NCBI RefSeq assembly: GCF_010731755.1
Contig: NZ_AP022589.1
Coordinates: forward strand, 806,001 to 870,000
Direction of reading: 5' to 3'
Source of the DNA: Mycolicibacter minnesotensis
Lineage (GTDB): Bacteria; Actinomycetota; Actinomycetes; Mycobacteriales; Mycobacteriaceae
Length of the DNA stretch: 64,000 nucleotides
Positions 46,370-55,596 of this stretch are shown here, piece after piece. Position 1 is the first letter of the stretch; every line of letters begins with the position of its first letter. A program made the position numbers and the translations under genes. Under the pieces are notes generated by a model, which was not told the DNA's origin, made no database searches, and was given only the letters and a program-made list of their open reading frames with translations.

Positions 46370-47167
46370 CTATGTCAGGCGCTCGGTCAGGAACTGCACT
46401 ACTCGTTTGCGCGCCTCGTAGGCCGGGTGGCCGTCGACTTCGCGAACCTGGTCGGTGAGTACCGAGTGCGCCATCCGCGACAGACCGTGCGGGTTGCCCG
46501 GCGACGAGTCGATCTCGATCACCTCGAAGGCGTCCCCGAGCCGGGCCTTGAGCGTCGCGAAGCGGTCCCCGGGGGCCATCTTGTCCTCACTGAATCGCAG
46601 ACCCAGCGCGCACAGGCCGTCGCTGGCGGCCCGGTCGGCGACGACGCCCAGCTCCACCTCCGAGAGGCCGGGGTCGCGGCGCTGCTTCGGCGTGAGCGGG
46701 ATCGGCACGGAAGGCTGGCTGAGCACGGGGGCCAGCACGGCGTCGTCGACGGCCGCGGCCAGGGCGAAGCCTCCGGTGAAGCACTCGCCGATCACCCCGA
46801 CTCCCTTTCCGGGGGTCTTGGCGTTGAGGTCACGCGCCAGCGCCCGCAGAAACTGGGTGACCGGCCGCTGCTTGTCGGTGGCGAACGCGGCGAACTCGCG
46901 CGTCACGCAGGCACGGGCGATCGTCGTCAATGCGTAGCCGGGTGTGATCGCCTTGCCGGGTTGGCCGAACAGCGAGGGAATCGCCACGGTGAAACCGTTG
47001 TCCACCAAGTGATTTCCCAATGCCAGCACGCCGGGGTGCGCGCCCGGGATCTCGGGGATCAGCACAACGCCGGGGCCCTGGCCCTTGCGATATACGTCGT
47101 GGGTGAACTCACCGCCGGTGAACGGCTCGGCGACCCATCCGGTCAAGTCTGCTTCGGGTGCACTCAC
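46370..47167 (-). CDS. Dienelactone-hydrolase-family protein
   Basis: 265 residues, alpha/beta hydrolase. The nucleophile elbow GVIGECFTGGFALAAA near residues 122-137 has cysteine at the nucleophile position, as in dienelactone hydrolases; PGVVLIPEIPG near 32-42 forms the oxyanion region, and HGLSRMAH near 228 offers the histidine. GTG start. It heads a two-gene unit with cobL and is divergent from a cobalamin riboswitch. No role in B12 synthesis is known for the family, so co-location may be incidental. Confidence 0.85.
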   Translation of the reverse strand: MSAPEADLTGWVAEPFTGGEFTHDVYRKGQGPGVVLIPEIPGAHPGVLALGNHLVDNGFTVAIPSLFGQPGKAITPGYALTTIARACVTREFAAFATDKQRPVTQFLRALARDLNAKTPGKGVGVIGECFTGGFALAAAVDDAVLAPVLSQPSVPIPLTPKQRRDPGLSEVELGVVADRAASDGLCALGLRFSEDKMAPGDRFATLKARLGDAFEVIEIDSSPGNPHGLSRMAHSVLTDQVREVDGHPAYEARKRVVQFLTERLT

Positions 47168-47221
47168 TGGTCCTGTGCCCTTTCTCTCGGTCGGGGTCTG
47201 CGGCCCCGGGTGTTAGGGTAT

Positions 47222-47329
47222 CGGCGCGAAGTGCCAGGGAAGTCGGTGTGACTCCGACACAGGCCCGCTACGGTGTTCCGCGGCGCATTCCGATGCGCCC
47301 CGGTCAGTCCGAATACCGGCTTCGCGTCG
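47222..47329 (+). ncRNA. Cobalamin riboswitch controlling the chelatase-cobO-cobBC-cobD operon
   Basis: P1 pairs CGCGAAG (47225-47231) with CTTCGCG (47320-47326). The core contains AGGGAAGTCGGTGTGACTCC and ACACAGGCCCGCTACGG, the B12-box-like family core, and GTCCGAATACCGG near the 3' side. A GCCAAC-AGAT-GTTGGC hairpin (47329-47344) just before the ribosome binding site could be the expression platform. High cobalamin would be expected to repress the genes. Confidence 0.85.
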
Positions 47330-47362
47330 CCAACAGATGTTGGCCACACGAGCGGAGCCTCC

Positions 47363-49345
47363 ATGCAACAGCTGTACCCCTTTCCTGCCGTCCTCGGCGG
47401 CGACCCGGACGATCCGGGCGGCCTCGACGACATGGCGCTGGCGCTTATCTTGAGCACGATCTCCCCCGGTATCGGCGGCGTGCTGATCCGCGGCGAGAAG
47501 GGCACCGCCAAATCGACGCTGGTCCGGGCCCTGGCCCAGGTGCTGCCGCCGATCGACGTGGTGGCCGGCGACCGGTTCTCTTCGGATCCCACTGAGCCGA
47601 ACCCGCTCTCCCCCGACGGCCCGTTCGCGTCCGACACCCCCGTCGAGACCCGCCCTGTTCGCCTGGTCGAGCTGCCGGTGGGTGCCACCGAGGACCGGGT
47701 GGTGGGTTCCATCCACCTGGGGCGGGCGCTCGGCGGTGGCACCGTGGAGTTCGAGCCCGGACTGTTGGCCCGGGCCAACCGCGGCATCCTCTACGTCGAC
47801 GAGGTCAACCTGCTGGCAGATCACCTGGTGGACCTGCTGCTGGACGCCGCCGCGATGGGACGCCTCACCGTGGAGCGCGACTCGATTTCGGTGACCCATG
47901 CGGCACGTTTCGTGATCGTCGGGACCATGAACCCCGAGGAAGGCGAGCTGCGTCCCCAACTGCTCGATCGATTCGGGCTGACCGTCGAAGTCGCCGCGCC
48001 ACGTGATCCGGCGCTGCGGGCCGAGGCGGTGCGCCGGCGACTGGCCTTCGACGCCGATCCGGCCGGTTTCGCCGCCACCTACGCTGCAGCCGAAGACCGG
48101 GTGCGGTCCCGAATCCGTCAGGCCCAACAGCTACTGCCGCAGGTGGCGCTCACGGACACAGTGCTGGTGAAGATCGGTGAGATCTGCTCCGCGCTGGACG
48201 TCGACGGCCTGCGCGGCGACATCGTCTGCGCCCGCACCGCCGTCGCGCATGCGGCGTGGCAGGGACGCGACGCGGTGACGCTCGAAGATCTCCGGGTGGC
48301 GGCCCGGCTGGCCCTGCCGCATCGGCGCAGGCGCAAGCCTTTCGATGCCCCGGGGCTGGACGAGTCCGAGCTCGACGAGCTGCTCCCGCCGGACCGTGGG
48401 CCCGATCCCGAGCCCGACCCCGAGCCGGACGGTCCACAACCGGACGGTCCGCCCGATGACGGGCACGCCGCGCCCCGCTCGGATCAGACCGGAACACCCC
48501 AGTCGACACCCGGATCCACCTCGACAGTGGGCGCCGACTCCCCTTACCGGGCAAGACTGTTCTCGGTCGACGGCGTGGGCGAGGGACGCAGCGGCCGACG
48601 CAGCAGGGCGCGCACCAGTTCGGGGCGCCGGGTGGGTGCCACCGCGGCCGCCACCACCGGCGGCCTACATCTGTTCGAGACGCTGCGGGCCGCCGCACCG
48701 CATCAGGGTGCCCGGGGCCGAGAGCAGGGGCCGATGATTCTGGCGGCGGCCGATCTGCGGCGCGCGGTTCGCGAGGGCCGGGAGGCCAACCTGGTGCTGT
48801 TCGTGGTCGACACCTCCGGGTCGATGGCGGCCGCGGAGCGGATGCGCCATGTCAAGACCGCGATCGTGTCGCTGCTGCTGGACGCCTACCGGCGCCGGGA
48901 CCGGGTGGCGGTGGTGACATTCCGGGATACCCGGGCGGAGTTGGTGTTGCCCGCGACCGGTTCGGTGGAGGTGGCCGCCGCTCGGCTCGATGAGTTGCCC
49001 GCCGGTGGCCGTACCCCTCTGGCTGAGGGGCTGGTGGAGGCCACCGAGCTCATTCGCCGGGAGCGCCTGCGCGACCCGGCCTGCCGTCCACTGCTCGTGG
49101 TCCTGACAGACGGCCGCGCCACCTCCGGTACCGACCCAGTATCACGATCCCTGACTGCCGCCGACAGCATTGCCCGACAAGGCTTTTCGTCGGTCGTAGT
49201 GGACTGCGAGAGCGGCCGGATGCGGCTCGGGCTGGCCCGCACGCTGGCCGAGCGACTGGGCGCCGAATACGTCGCCCTGCCCCAGGTGAGCGCCGAGGCA
49301 CTGACCGGCGTCGTCCGCGACGCCACCGGACGAGGAGCCGCCTGA
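47363..49345 (+). CDS. Magnesium/cobalt-chelatase-like AAA+ / VWA fusion (ChlI-ChlD type)
   Basis: 660 residues. AAA+ domain at about 1-330: Walker A GEKGTAKST near 44-52, Walker B ILYVDEVNLL near 144-153, sensor motif GTMNPEEGELRPQLLDRF near 193-210. A Pro/Asp/Glu-rich linker at about 345-395 leads to a von Willebrand A domain at about 470-655 with the MIDAS motif DTSGSM near 485. Probably the motor partner of CobN in cobalt insertion, replacing CobS/CobT, which are not seen here. ATG 47363 lies after the riboswitch; the longer frame from 47273 runs through the aptamer and is rejected. Resembles M. tuberculosis Rv2850c. Confidence 0.88.
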   Translation: MQQLYPFPAVLGGDPDDPGGLDDMALALILSTISPGIGGVLIRGEKGTAKSTLVRALAQVLPPIDVVAGDRFSSDPTEPNPLSPDGPFASDTPVETRPVRLVELPVGATEDRVVGSIHLGRALGGGTVEFEPGLLARANRGILYVDEVNLLADHLVDLLLDAAAMGRLTVERDSISVTHAARFVIVGTMNPEEGELRPQLLDRFGLTVEVAAPRDPALRAEAVRRRLAFDADPAGFAATYAAAEDRVRSRIRQAQQLLPQVALTDTVLVKIGEICSALDVDGLRGDIVCARTAVAHAAWQGRDAVTLEDLRVAARLALPHRRRRKPFDAPGLDESELDELLPPDRGPDPEPDPEPDGPQPDGPPDDGHAAPRSDQTGTPQSTPGSTSTVGADSPYRARLFSVDGVGEGRSGRRSRARTSSGRRVGATAAATTGGLHLFETLRAAAPHQGARGREQGPMILAAADLRRAVREGREANLVLFVVDTSGSMAAAERMRHVKTAIVSLLLDAYRRRDRVAVVTFRDTRAELVLPATGSVEVAAARLDELPAGGRTPLAEGLVEATELIRRERLRDPACRPLLVVLTDGRATSGTDPVSRSLTAADSIARQGFSSVVVDCESGRMRLGLARTLAERLGAEYVALPQVSAEALTGVVRDATGRGAA

Positions 49346-49959
49346 TGCCGCAGGGACAACCGTTGACGGTGCCTGACGACAACCTGACCACCCGCCAACG
49401 CCGAAACCGTCCGCTGCTGATGGTGCACACCGGCGACGGCAAGGGGAAGTCCACGGCGGCATTCGGGTTGGCGCTGCGCGGCTGGAATCAGGGCTTCGAC
49501 ATCGGCGTCTTCCAGTTCGTGAAGTCGGCGAAATGGCGCGTTGGCGAACAGAGCGTGCTCGAGCGGCTAGGCGCACTGCACACCGAGACCGGCGAGGGCG
49601 GCCCGGTCCAGTGGCACAAGATGGGATCGGGCTGGTCATGGAGCCGCAAGGCCGGCGGCGTCGAGGATCACGCCGGCGACGCCGCCGAGGGCTGGGCCCA
49701 GATCAAGGAACGCCTGGCGGCACAGACCCATGACCTCTACATCCTGGACGAGTTCACCTATCCGATGGGCTGGGGATGGGTGGACGTCGACGACGTCGTG
49801 GAGACGTTGGCCAACCGGCCGGGCCACCAGCACGTCGTCATCACCGGCAGGCGTGCCGACCCGAGGCTGATCGAGATCGCCGACCTGGTCACCGAAATGG
49901 GCAACATCAAACATCCGATGGACGCCGGCCAGAAGGGCCAGCGCGGCATCGAATGGTGA
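49345..49959 (+). CDS. cobO: Corrinoid adenosyltransferase CobO
   Basis: 204 residues. Transfers the adenosyl group of ATP to cob(I)yrinate diamide or cobalamin. P-loop VHTGDGKGKSTAAFGLALR near residues 27-45, VFQFVKSAKW near 55, and YILDEFTYPMGWGWVD near 132-147. The start shares the A of the chelatase stop (TGATG). CobA/CobO family rather than PduO. Confidence 0.95.
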   Translation: MPQGQPLTVPDDNLTTRQRRNRPLLMVHTGDGKGKSTAAFGLALRGWNQGFDIGVFQFVKSAKWRVGEQSVLERLGALHTETGEGGPVQWHKMGSGWSWSRKAGGVEDHAGDAAEGWAQIKERLAAQTHDLYILDEFTYPMGWGWVDVDDVVETLANRPGHQHVVITGRRADPRLIEIADLVTEMGNIKHPMDAGQKGQRGIEW

Positions 49960-52316
49960 GCGTGGCCGTTCCGCTGCCCCGGGTGGTGATCGCTGCGCCG
50001 GCATCCGGGCACGGCAAGACCACGGTGGCAGTCGGGCTGATGGCGGCGCTGTCCGCCCGCGGCATGCAGGTCAGCGGCCACAAGGTCGGCCCGGACTACA
50101 TCGACCCCGGCTATCACGCGCTGGCCACCGGCCGGCCGGCCCGCAACCTGGATCCCTACCTGGTGGGGCCGCAACGCATCGTGCCCTTGCTGCTGCACGG
50201 CGCGGCAGGGGCGGATATCGCCGTGATCGAAGGCGTGATGGGGCTTTTCGACGGACGCCTGGGTACCGAAGGCGAGGCCTCCACCGCCCATGTCGCGGCG
50301 CTGACGACCACGCCGGTGGTGTTGGTCGTCGACGTCTCGCACGCTTCGCGGACGCATGCGGCGGTGGTGGCCGGCCTGGCCGGTTTCGATCCTTCGGTAC
50401 ACGTCGCCGGGGTGGTACTGAACAAGGCCGGCAGCTCCCGACACGCCGACGAAGTGGTTGCCGCGTTGCGCCCCAGTGGCATTCCGGTGCTCGGGGTGTT
50501 GCCCCGCGACACAGGAGTCCACACGCCGTCACGGCATCTGGGCCTGGTGCCGGCGGCCGAGCGTGACGAGTCGGCCGCCATGATCGCCCGGCTGGCCGAG
50601 CTGATGGAGCAGTGCGTGGAGCTGGACACGCTGCTGGAACTGGCACGCCAGGCTCCGGGGTTGTCCGGCAGCGCCTGGGACCCTGCCGCCCACATCACCG
50701 CCGCGTCGCCGCGCCGGCCGGTGGTGGCTGTCGCCGCGGGGCGAGCGTTCACGTTCGGCTACACCGAGACATTCGAGCTGCTGCGCGCCGCGGGTTGCGA
50801 AGTGGTGAGCTTCGATCCACTCACCGACACTGCGCTGCCGGCCGGAACCGCCGGCATCTACCTGGGCGGCGGGTTCCCCGAGGTCTACGCCGAGCACCTG
50901 GGCGCCAACACCGCATTGTTGGGTGCACTGCGGGCCGCGATCGCGGCGGGAGTGCCGACCGTCGCCGAGTGCGGCGGACTGGCGTACCTGTGCCGGCGAG
51001 TGGGTGACGACGACGGGGTCGGGGCCCTGCCGGGCTGCGCGGCGATGACCCCGCGCCTGACGCTGGGCTACCGGGAGGCCACCGCGGGGGCCGACACCCT
51101 GCTGACGCGAGCCGGCGATCAAGTCACCGGCCACGAATTCCACCGGACTCGGGTCACTTTCGATCGTCCCGTCGACGCGGCCTGGGAGCTTCCCGGCGGG
51201 CCGGACGGCTACGCCTCGGCGAGCCTGCATGCCTCCTACCTGCACACGCATTGGGCCGGGTATCCCGCGCTGGCGCAACGTTTCACCGAGGCGGTGCACG
51301 GCTTCAGCGGCCCCGATCTGCACCATCACGGCGATATCGAGGCGGCCTCTGGGCTGCTCGATTTCGCGGTCAACGTCTACGCCGGGCCGCGCCCGGACTG
51401 GCTCGAGCACGCCCTGCACGCGTCACTCGACGATGCCGTGGCGTACCCGCAGGCATCGGCAGCCCACGCCGCGTTGGCCGCCCGGCATGGTGTCACCGCC
51501 GCACAGGTGCTGCCCACCGCGGGAGCGTCCGAGGCCTTCGACCTGATGGCCCGCATGCGCCCCTGGCGTCACCCCGTGGTGGTGCATCCGCAGTACACCG
51601 GCCCCCATGCCGCACTGACCGCCGCCGGCCACACCGTCACCACGGTGCTGTGCCGGGCCGATGACGGCTTCGCGCTGCACCCCGACGCGGTGCCCGCCGA
51701 TGCCGACCTGGTGATCGTGGGCAATCCGACCAATCCGACCGGGGTGCTGCACCCGGCACAGACGCTGCGCCGGCTACTGCGCCCAGGCCGGGTGGTGCTG
51801 ATCGATGAGGCATTTCTCGACGCGATCCCCGGCGAACCGGAAACCCTTTCTGGGGAGTCAATTTCGGGCCTGCTGATCAGCCGCAGCCTGACCAAGCACT
51901 GGTCGATCCCCGGCGTTCGCGCGGGATACCTGCTCGGTGATCCCGCGCTGCTCGCCGAAGCGGCGCGACTGCAGATCCCCTGGTCGGTGTCCGCCTCGGC
52001 GCTGGCCGCCATGCGGGTCTGCTCGGATGAGCGGGCAGCGCACGAAAGTGATCGCCGGGCAAGGCAGTTGGCCACCTGGCGAGCGCACCTAGGTGAGGGG
52101 CTTGCCGCACGCGAGGTGCGGTTGGTCGCGGGCCCGGCTCCCTTCGTGCTGGCCCAGGTCGGCCGCGGAGTGCATACGGCGTTGCGTGAGAACGGTATTG
52201 CCGTGCGCCGCGCGGACACCTTCCCGGGACTGGACGACAGTTGGGTACGGATCGCGGTACGACCCCCGGACCTGACCGATCAGCTGCTGGCCGCACTCGA
52301 CCGGACCCGGCGGTGA
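49953..52316 (+). CDS. cobBC: CobB-CobC fusion: cobyrinate a,c-diamide synthase and PLP-dependent aminopropanol-forming decarboxylase-like protein
   Basis: 787 residues in one uninterrupted frame. CobB part at about 1-450: P-loop APASGHGKTTVAVGL near 14-28, KVGPDYIDPGYH near 47-58, EGVMGLFDGR near 92-101, a glutamine amidotransferase domain with catalytic cysteine in VAECGGLAYLC near 331-341 and late HASYLHTHW. CobC part at about 455-787: fold-type I PLP enzyme with LDFAVNVY near 469, GNPTNPTG near 591, DEAF near 618 and Schiff-base lysine in SRSLTKHWSIPG near 645. In M. tuberculosis cobB and cobC are separate genes. ATG 49953 overlaps the cobO end; GTG 49956 is an equal alternative. Confidence 0.9.
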   Translation: MVSVAVPLPRVVIAAPASGHGKTTVAVGLMAALSARGMQVSGHKVGPDYIDPGYHALATGRPARNLDPYLVGPQRIVPLLLHGAAGADIAVIEGVMGLFDGRLGTEGEASTAHVAALTTTPVVLVVDVSHASRTHAAVVAGLAGFDPSVHVAGVVLNKAGSSRHADEVVAALRPSGIPVLGVLPRDTGVHTPSRHLGLVPAAERDESAAMIARLAELMEQCVELDTLLELARQAPGLSGSAWDPAAHITAASPRRPVVAVAAGRAFTFGYTETFELLRAAGCEVVSFDPLTDTALPAGTAGIYLGGGFPEVYAEHLGANTALLGALRAAIAAGVPTVAECGGLAYLCRRVGDDDGVGALPGCAAMTPRLTLGYREATAGADTLLTRAGDQVTGHEFHRTRVTFDRPVDAAWELPGGPDGYASASLHASYLHTHWAGYPALAQRFTEAVHGFSGPDLHHHGDIEAASGLLDFAVNVYAGPRPDWLEHALHASLDDAVAYPQASAAHAALAARHGVTAAQVLPTAGASEAFDLMARMRPWRHPVVVHPQYTGPHAALTAAGHTVTTVLCRADDGFALHPDAVPADADLVIVGNPTNPTGVLHPAQTLRRLLRPGRVVLIDEAFLDAIPGEPETLSGESISGLLISRSLTKHWSIPGVRAGYLLGDPALLAEAARLQIPWSVSASALAAMRVCSDERAAHESDRRARQLATWRAHLGEGLAAREVRLVAGPAPFVLAQVGRGVHTALRENGIAVRRADTFPGLDDSWVRIAVRPPDLTDQLLAALDRTRR

Positions 52317-53242
52317 TCGCACCTCGGGCACTCGGCCTGGCCCTGGGCTACGCCGCCGACCGCGCCTGGGGCGATCCCCGGCGGCTGCACCCGGTGGCCG
52401 GATTCGGGACCTGCGCGTCGGCGTTGGAGCGGCGGATCTATCGCGACGATCGGGCAACCGGGGTGGCCCACGTGCTGGTCCTGGTCGGTGGCGCCGCCGG
52501 TGCGGCGTATGCGGCCGAATATGCGGCCCGAAGGCCCTGGGCCCGCACGGCGCTGACCGCCGCCGTAACCTGGGCGGTGCTCGGCGGCCGATCGCTCGAA
52601 CGCGAAGCCGATGCGGTACAGGCCTTCCTGGCCGCCGGCGACCTGGATTCCGCCCGGACCCGGGTACGCAATCTGGTCGGTCGTGACACGACCGCGCTGG
52701 AACCCGACGAGATCGCCCGGGCGGTCGTCGAATCCGTGGCGGAGAACACCTCCGATGCGGTGGTGGCGTCGTTGGTGTGGGGAGCGATCGCCGGAGTGCC
52801 CGGCTTGGTCGCCCACCGCACCGCCAACACGCTGGACGCCATGATCGGCCACCGCAACGCCCGCTACGACCGGTTCGGCTGGGCGGCTGCCCGCCTGGAT
52901 GACCTGCTCGGATTGCCGGCGTCCCGACTCAGCGGCGTCCTGGCGGCTGTGCTGGGTCCCGATCCCGGCGGCGCGCTGCGAGCGTGGCACCGCGACGCAC
53001 GCCGTCATCCCAGTCCCAATGCCGGAGTGGTCGAGGCCTCGTTTGCCGGTGCGCTGGGCCTGCAGCTCGGTGGGGTCAACACCTACTACGGGAATCGGCG
53101 CGAAGACCGGGCGCGGATAGGCGGCGGGCGCGCGCCCGTGCCGTCGGATATTCCGCGGAGCACGCGACTGGCCCGGCGGGTGGGCGTCGGCGCCCTGCTG
53201 GCTGCGGTGACCTGGTGTCTGGCCGGCGGGATCGCGCGGTAA
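52313..53242 (+). CDS. cobD: Adenosylcobinamide-phosphate synthase CobD (CbiB)
   Basis: 309 residues, polytopic membrane enzyme attaching the aminopropanol (phosphate) arm to adenosylcobyric acid. Family segments: LGYAADRAWGDPRRLHPVAGFG near residues 9-30, RAVVESVAENTSDAVVASLVWGAIAGVPG near 138-166 and RTANTLDAMIGHRNARYDRFGWAAARLDD near 171-199, then SPNAGVVEASFAGALG near 233. GTG start overlapping the cobBC stop. Acts directly with the CobC product, so the order cobBC-cobD is logical. Confidence 0.94.
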   Translation: MIAPRALGLALGYAADRAWGDPRRLHPVAGFGTCASALERRIYRDDRATGVAHVLVLVGGAAGAAYAAEYAARRPWARTALTAAVTWAVLGGRSLEREADAVQAFLAAGDLDSARTRVRNLVGRDTTALEPDEIARAVVESVAENTSDAVVASLVWGAIAGVPGLVAHRTANTLDAMIGHRNARYDRFGWAAARLDDLLGLPASRLSGVLAAVLGPDPGGALRAWHRDARRHPSPNAGVVEASFAGALGLQLGGVNTYYGNRREDRARIGGGRAPVPSDIPRSTRLARRVGVGALLAAVTWCLAGGIAR

Positions 53243-53257
53243 AAGGAGTTGTTGCCC

Positions 53258-53278
53258 CCGCAGCGACCAGGTCTGCGG
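53258..53278 (+). terminator. Possible terminator after cobD
   Basis: CCGCAG, 9-nt loop, CTGCGG, beginning 16 nt after the cobD stop. A weak stem without T-run. Confidence 0.35.
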
Positions 53279-53283
53279 AGAAC

Positions 53284-53299
53284 CGTCAATGAATTGACG
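53284..53299. promoter_or_regulatory. CGTCAAT-GA-ATTGACG dyad
   Basis: Perfect 7-bp arms around 2 nt, 27 bp upstream of the GlnR-like box in the control region of the type III glutamine synthetase gene. Regulator unknown. Confidence 0.4.
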
Positions 53300-53325
53300 A
53301 TTGTGCCAATCCGCGAATTGCGCCC

Positions 53326-53341
53326 GTGACATTGCCGTAAC
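53326..53341. promoter_or_regulatory. GlnR-like box before the glutamine synthetase gene
   Basis: GTGAC-ATTGCC-GTAAC fits the actinobacterial GlnR operator pattern (two AC-containing half-sites separated by 6 nt). It lies 65 bp before the TTG start. Suggests nitrogen-dependent control of the downstream gene. Confidence 0.6.
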
Positions 53342-53405
53342 AGCTCCGCCATCAAACCTTCCTAAGGTGAAGCAACTCACGCCCAGTGAAACGGAAGGAA
53401 GTCCA

Positions 53406-55583
53406 TTGAGTGGAAACGCCACCCGCTTGCAGGCGATTGCGCAAGTCGAGGCCCATGTGCCCCCCGCTTTCAGCTTTGACCCTGCAAAGGACCCGGGTGA
53501 GATCTTCGGCGCCAACGTATTCACCAAGGCGGAGATGCGGTCACGGCTTCCTAAGGCGACCTACAAATCGGTGGTAGCGACCATCGAAAAGGGCGCCAAG
53601 CTGGATCCGACGGTGGCCGATGCGGTTGCCGCTGTGATGAAGGACTGGGCGATGGAGAAGGGCGCGACCCACTACGCGCACGTCTTCTACCCGATGACCG
53701 GGCTGACCGCAGAAAAGCACGACAGCTTCCTCGAGCCGGTTTCGGACGGCCAGGCGCTGGCTGAGTTCGCCGGCAAGACCCTGACCCAGGGCGAGCCTGA
53801 CGCATCGAGCTTCCCGTCCGGAGGTCTGCGATCGACGTTCGAGGCCCGCGGCTACACCGGGTGGGACGTGACCAGCCCCGCCTACATCCTGGAGAACCCC
53901 AACGGCAACACCCTGTGCATCCCCACGGTGTTCGTGTCGATGACCGGTGAGGCTCTGGACTACAAGACCCCCCTGCTGCGCAGCCAACAGGCCATGGGTG
54001 TGCACGCCGAGCGCATTCTGAAGCTCTTCGGGCACCAGAACTTGGAGAAGGTGGTCTCGTTCTGCGGCCCCGAGCAGGAGTACTTCCTGGTCGACCGGCA
54101 CTTCTTCCTGGCACGGCCCGACTTGATCAACGCCGGCCGCACCTTGTTCGGCGCCAAGCCGCCCAAGGGGCAGGAGTTCGACGACCACTACTTCGGGGCG
54201 ATCCCCGAACGGGTGCTGGGCTTCATGATGGACACCGAGCGCGAGCTGTTCAAGCTCGGCATTCCGGCCAAGACTCGCCACAACGAGGTTGCCCCGGCTC
54301 AGTTCGAGGTGGCCCCAATGTTCGAGCGGGCCAATATCGCCTCAGATCACCAGCAGTTGCTGATGACCGTGTTCAAGACCATTGCCAAGAAGCACGGCAT
54401 GGAGTGCCTGTTCCACGAGAAGCCCTTCGCCGGGGTGAACGGCTCAGGAAAGCACGTCAACTTCTCGGTGGGCAATGCCGAGTTGGGCTCGCTGCTGGTG
54501 CCGGGTGACACTCCGCATGAGAACGCCCAATTCCTGGTGTTCTGCGCGGCGGTCATCCGGGCCGTGCACAAGTTCGGCGGACTGCTGCGCGTGTCGGTGG
54601 CCTCGGCCACCAACGACCACCGGCTGGGCGCCAATGAGGCGCCGCCGGCGATCATCTCGATCTTCCTCGGCGATCAGCTCGCGGACGTCTTCGAGCAGAT
54701 CGCCAAGGGCGCTGCAACGTCGTCAAAAGGCAAGGGCAGCATGATCATCGGCGTCGACACGCTGCCGGAGCTGCCGACCGACCCGGGCGACCGCAACCGC
54801 ACCAGCCCCTTTGCTTTCACCGGCAACCGATTCGAGTTCCGGGCACCCGGCTCCGGCCAGACCGTCGCGGTTCCGATGATCGTCTTGAACACCATCATGG
54901 CCGACTCATTCGACTACCTGGCCACCATCCTGGAGAAGGCGGTAGCCGACGGCGAAGAGTTCGACACCGCGGTGCAGAAACTGCTGACCGACGTCATCAC
55001 CGAGCACGGCGCGGTGGTCTTCAACGGCGACGGCTATTCGGAGAACTGGCAGGCCGAGGCCGCTACTCGCGGGCTGCTGAACCTCAAGACCACGCTGGAC
55101 GCCATCCCGGAACTGATCAAGCCCGAGGCGGTCGAGGTCTTCGAGAAGTACGGCGTGTTCAACGAGCGTGAGCTGCACAGCCGCTACGAAGTGCGCCTGG
55201 AACAGTACGCGCTGACCATCGGCGTGGAGGCCAAGCTCGCTTTGGAGCTCGGCTCGACCACCATCCTGCCGGCCGCGATCCGCTACCAAACCGAGCTCGC
55301 GCAGAACGTCGCGGCATTGACCGCGGCCGGTGTGACACCGAGTCTGACGCTCCTGCAGAACATCTCGGAGCCGATCAGCGCGCTCGTCGAGGCCCTGGAC
55401 ACCTTGAAGAAGGCGCTGTCGGATCACTCGGCGGAGTCCGCGCTCGATGAAGCCAAGCATGCTCAGCACGCGCTGTTGCCCGCCATGGCCGAGGTCCGGG
55501 CCGCCGCCGACACGTTGGAGAGTGTGGTGGCCGACGACCTGTGGCCGCTGCCGACCTATCAGGAGATGCTCTACATCCTGTGA
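53406..55583 (+). CDS. glnN: Type III glutamine synthetase (GlnN-like)
   Basis: 725 residues from a TTG start preceded by GGAAGGAA; no ATG or GTG in this frame fits the family start. The length is that of type III enzymes (about 700-730) against about 450-480 for types I and II. Makes glutamine from glutamate, ammonia and ATP. Motifs: N-terminal [16 protein letters not shown] near 36-51, [15 protein letters not shown] near 219-233, [20 protein letters not shown] near 297-316, [20 protein letters not shown] near 337-356, [18 protein letters not shown] near 399-416, and [20 protein letters not shown] near 463-482. I know of no type III enzyme in M. tuberculosis. Regulation by GlnR is suggested by an upstream box. 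Confidence 0.93.
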   Translation: MSGNATRLQAIAQVEAHVPPAFSFDPAKDPGEIFGANVFTKAEMRSRLPKATYKSVVATIEKGAKLDPTVADAVAAVMKDWAMEKGATHYAHVFYPMTGLTAEKHDSFLEPVSDGQALAEFAGKTLTQGEPDASSFPSGGLRSTFEARGYTGWDVTSPAYILENPNGNTLCIPTVFVSMTGEALDYKTPLLRSQQAMGVHAERILKLFGHQNLEKVVSFCGPEQEYFLVDRHFFLARPDLINAGRTLFGAKPPKGQEFDDHYFGAIPERVLGFMMDTERELFKLGIPAKTRHNEVAPAQFEVAPMFERANIASDHQQLLMTVFKTIAKKHGMECLFHEKPFAGVNGSGKHVNFSVGNAELGSLLVPGDTPHENAQFLVFCAAVIRAVHKFGGLLRVSVASATNDHRLGANEAPPAIISIFLGDQLADVFEQIAKGAATSSKGKGSMIIGVDTLPELPTDPGDRNRTSPFAFTGNRFEFRAPGSGQTVAVPMIVLNTIMADSFDYLATILEKAVADGEEFDTAVQKLLTDVITEHGAVVFNGDGYSENWQAEAATRGLLNLKTTLDAIPELIKPEAVEVFEKYGVFNERELHSRYEVRLEQYALTIGVEAKLALELGSTTILPAAIRYQTELAQNVAALTAAGVTPSLTLLQNISEPISALVEALDTLKKALSDHSAESALDEAKHAQHALLPAMAEVRAAADTLESVVADDLWPLPTYQEMLYIL

Positions 55584-55596
55584 TCCACGGTGTGGG

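Noticed and set aside
47273..47362. Upstream extension of the chelatase reading frame
   Set aside because: It lies within the cobalamin riboswitch; the ATG at 47363 after a GGAG fits better.
52280..53527. 415-residue minus-strand open frame over cobD
   Set aside because: Covers cobD and the glutamine synthetase control region in antisense; no domain recognised.
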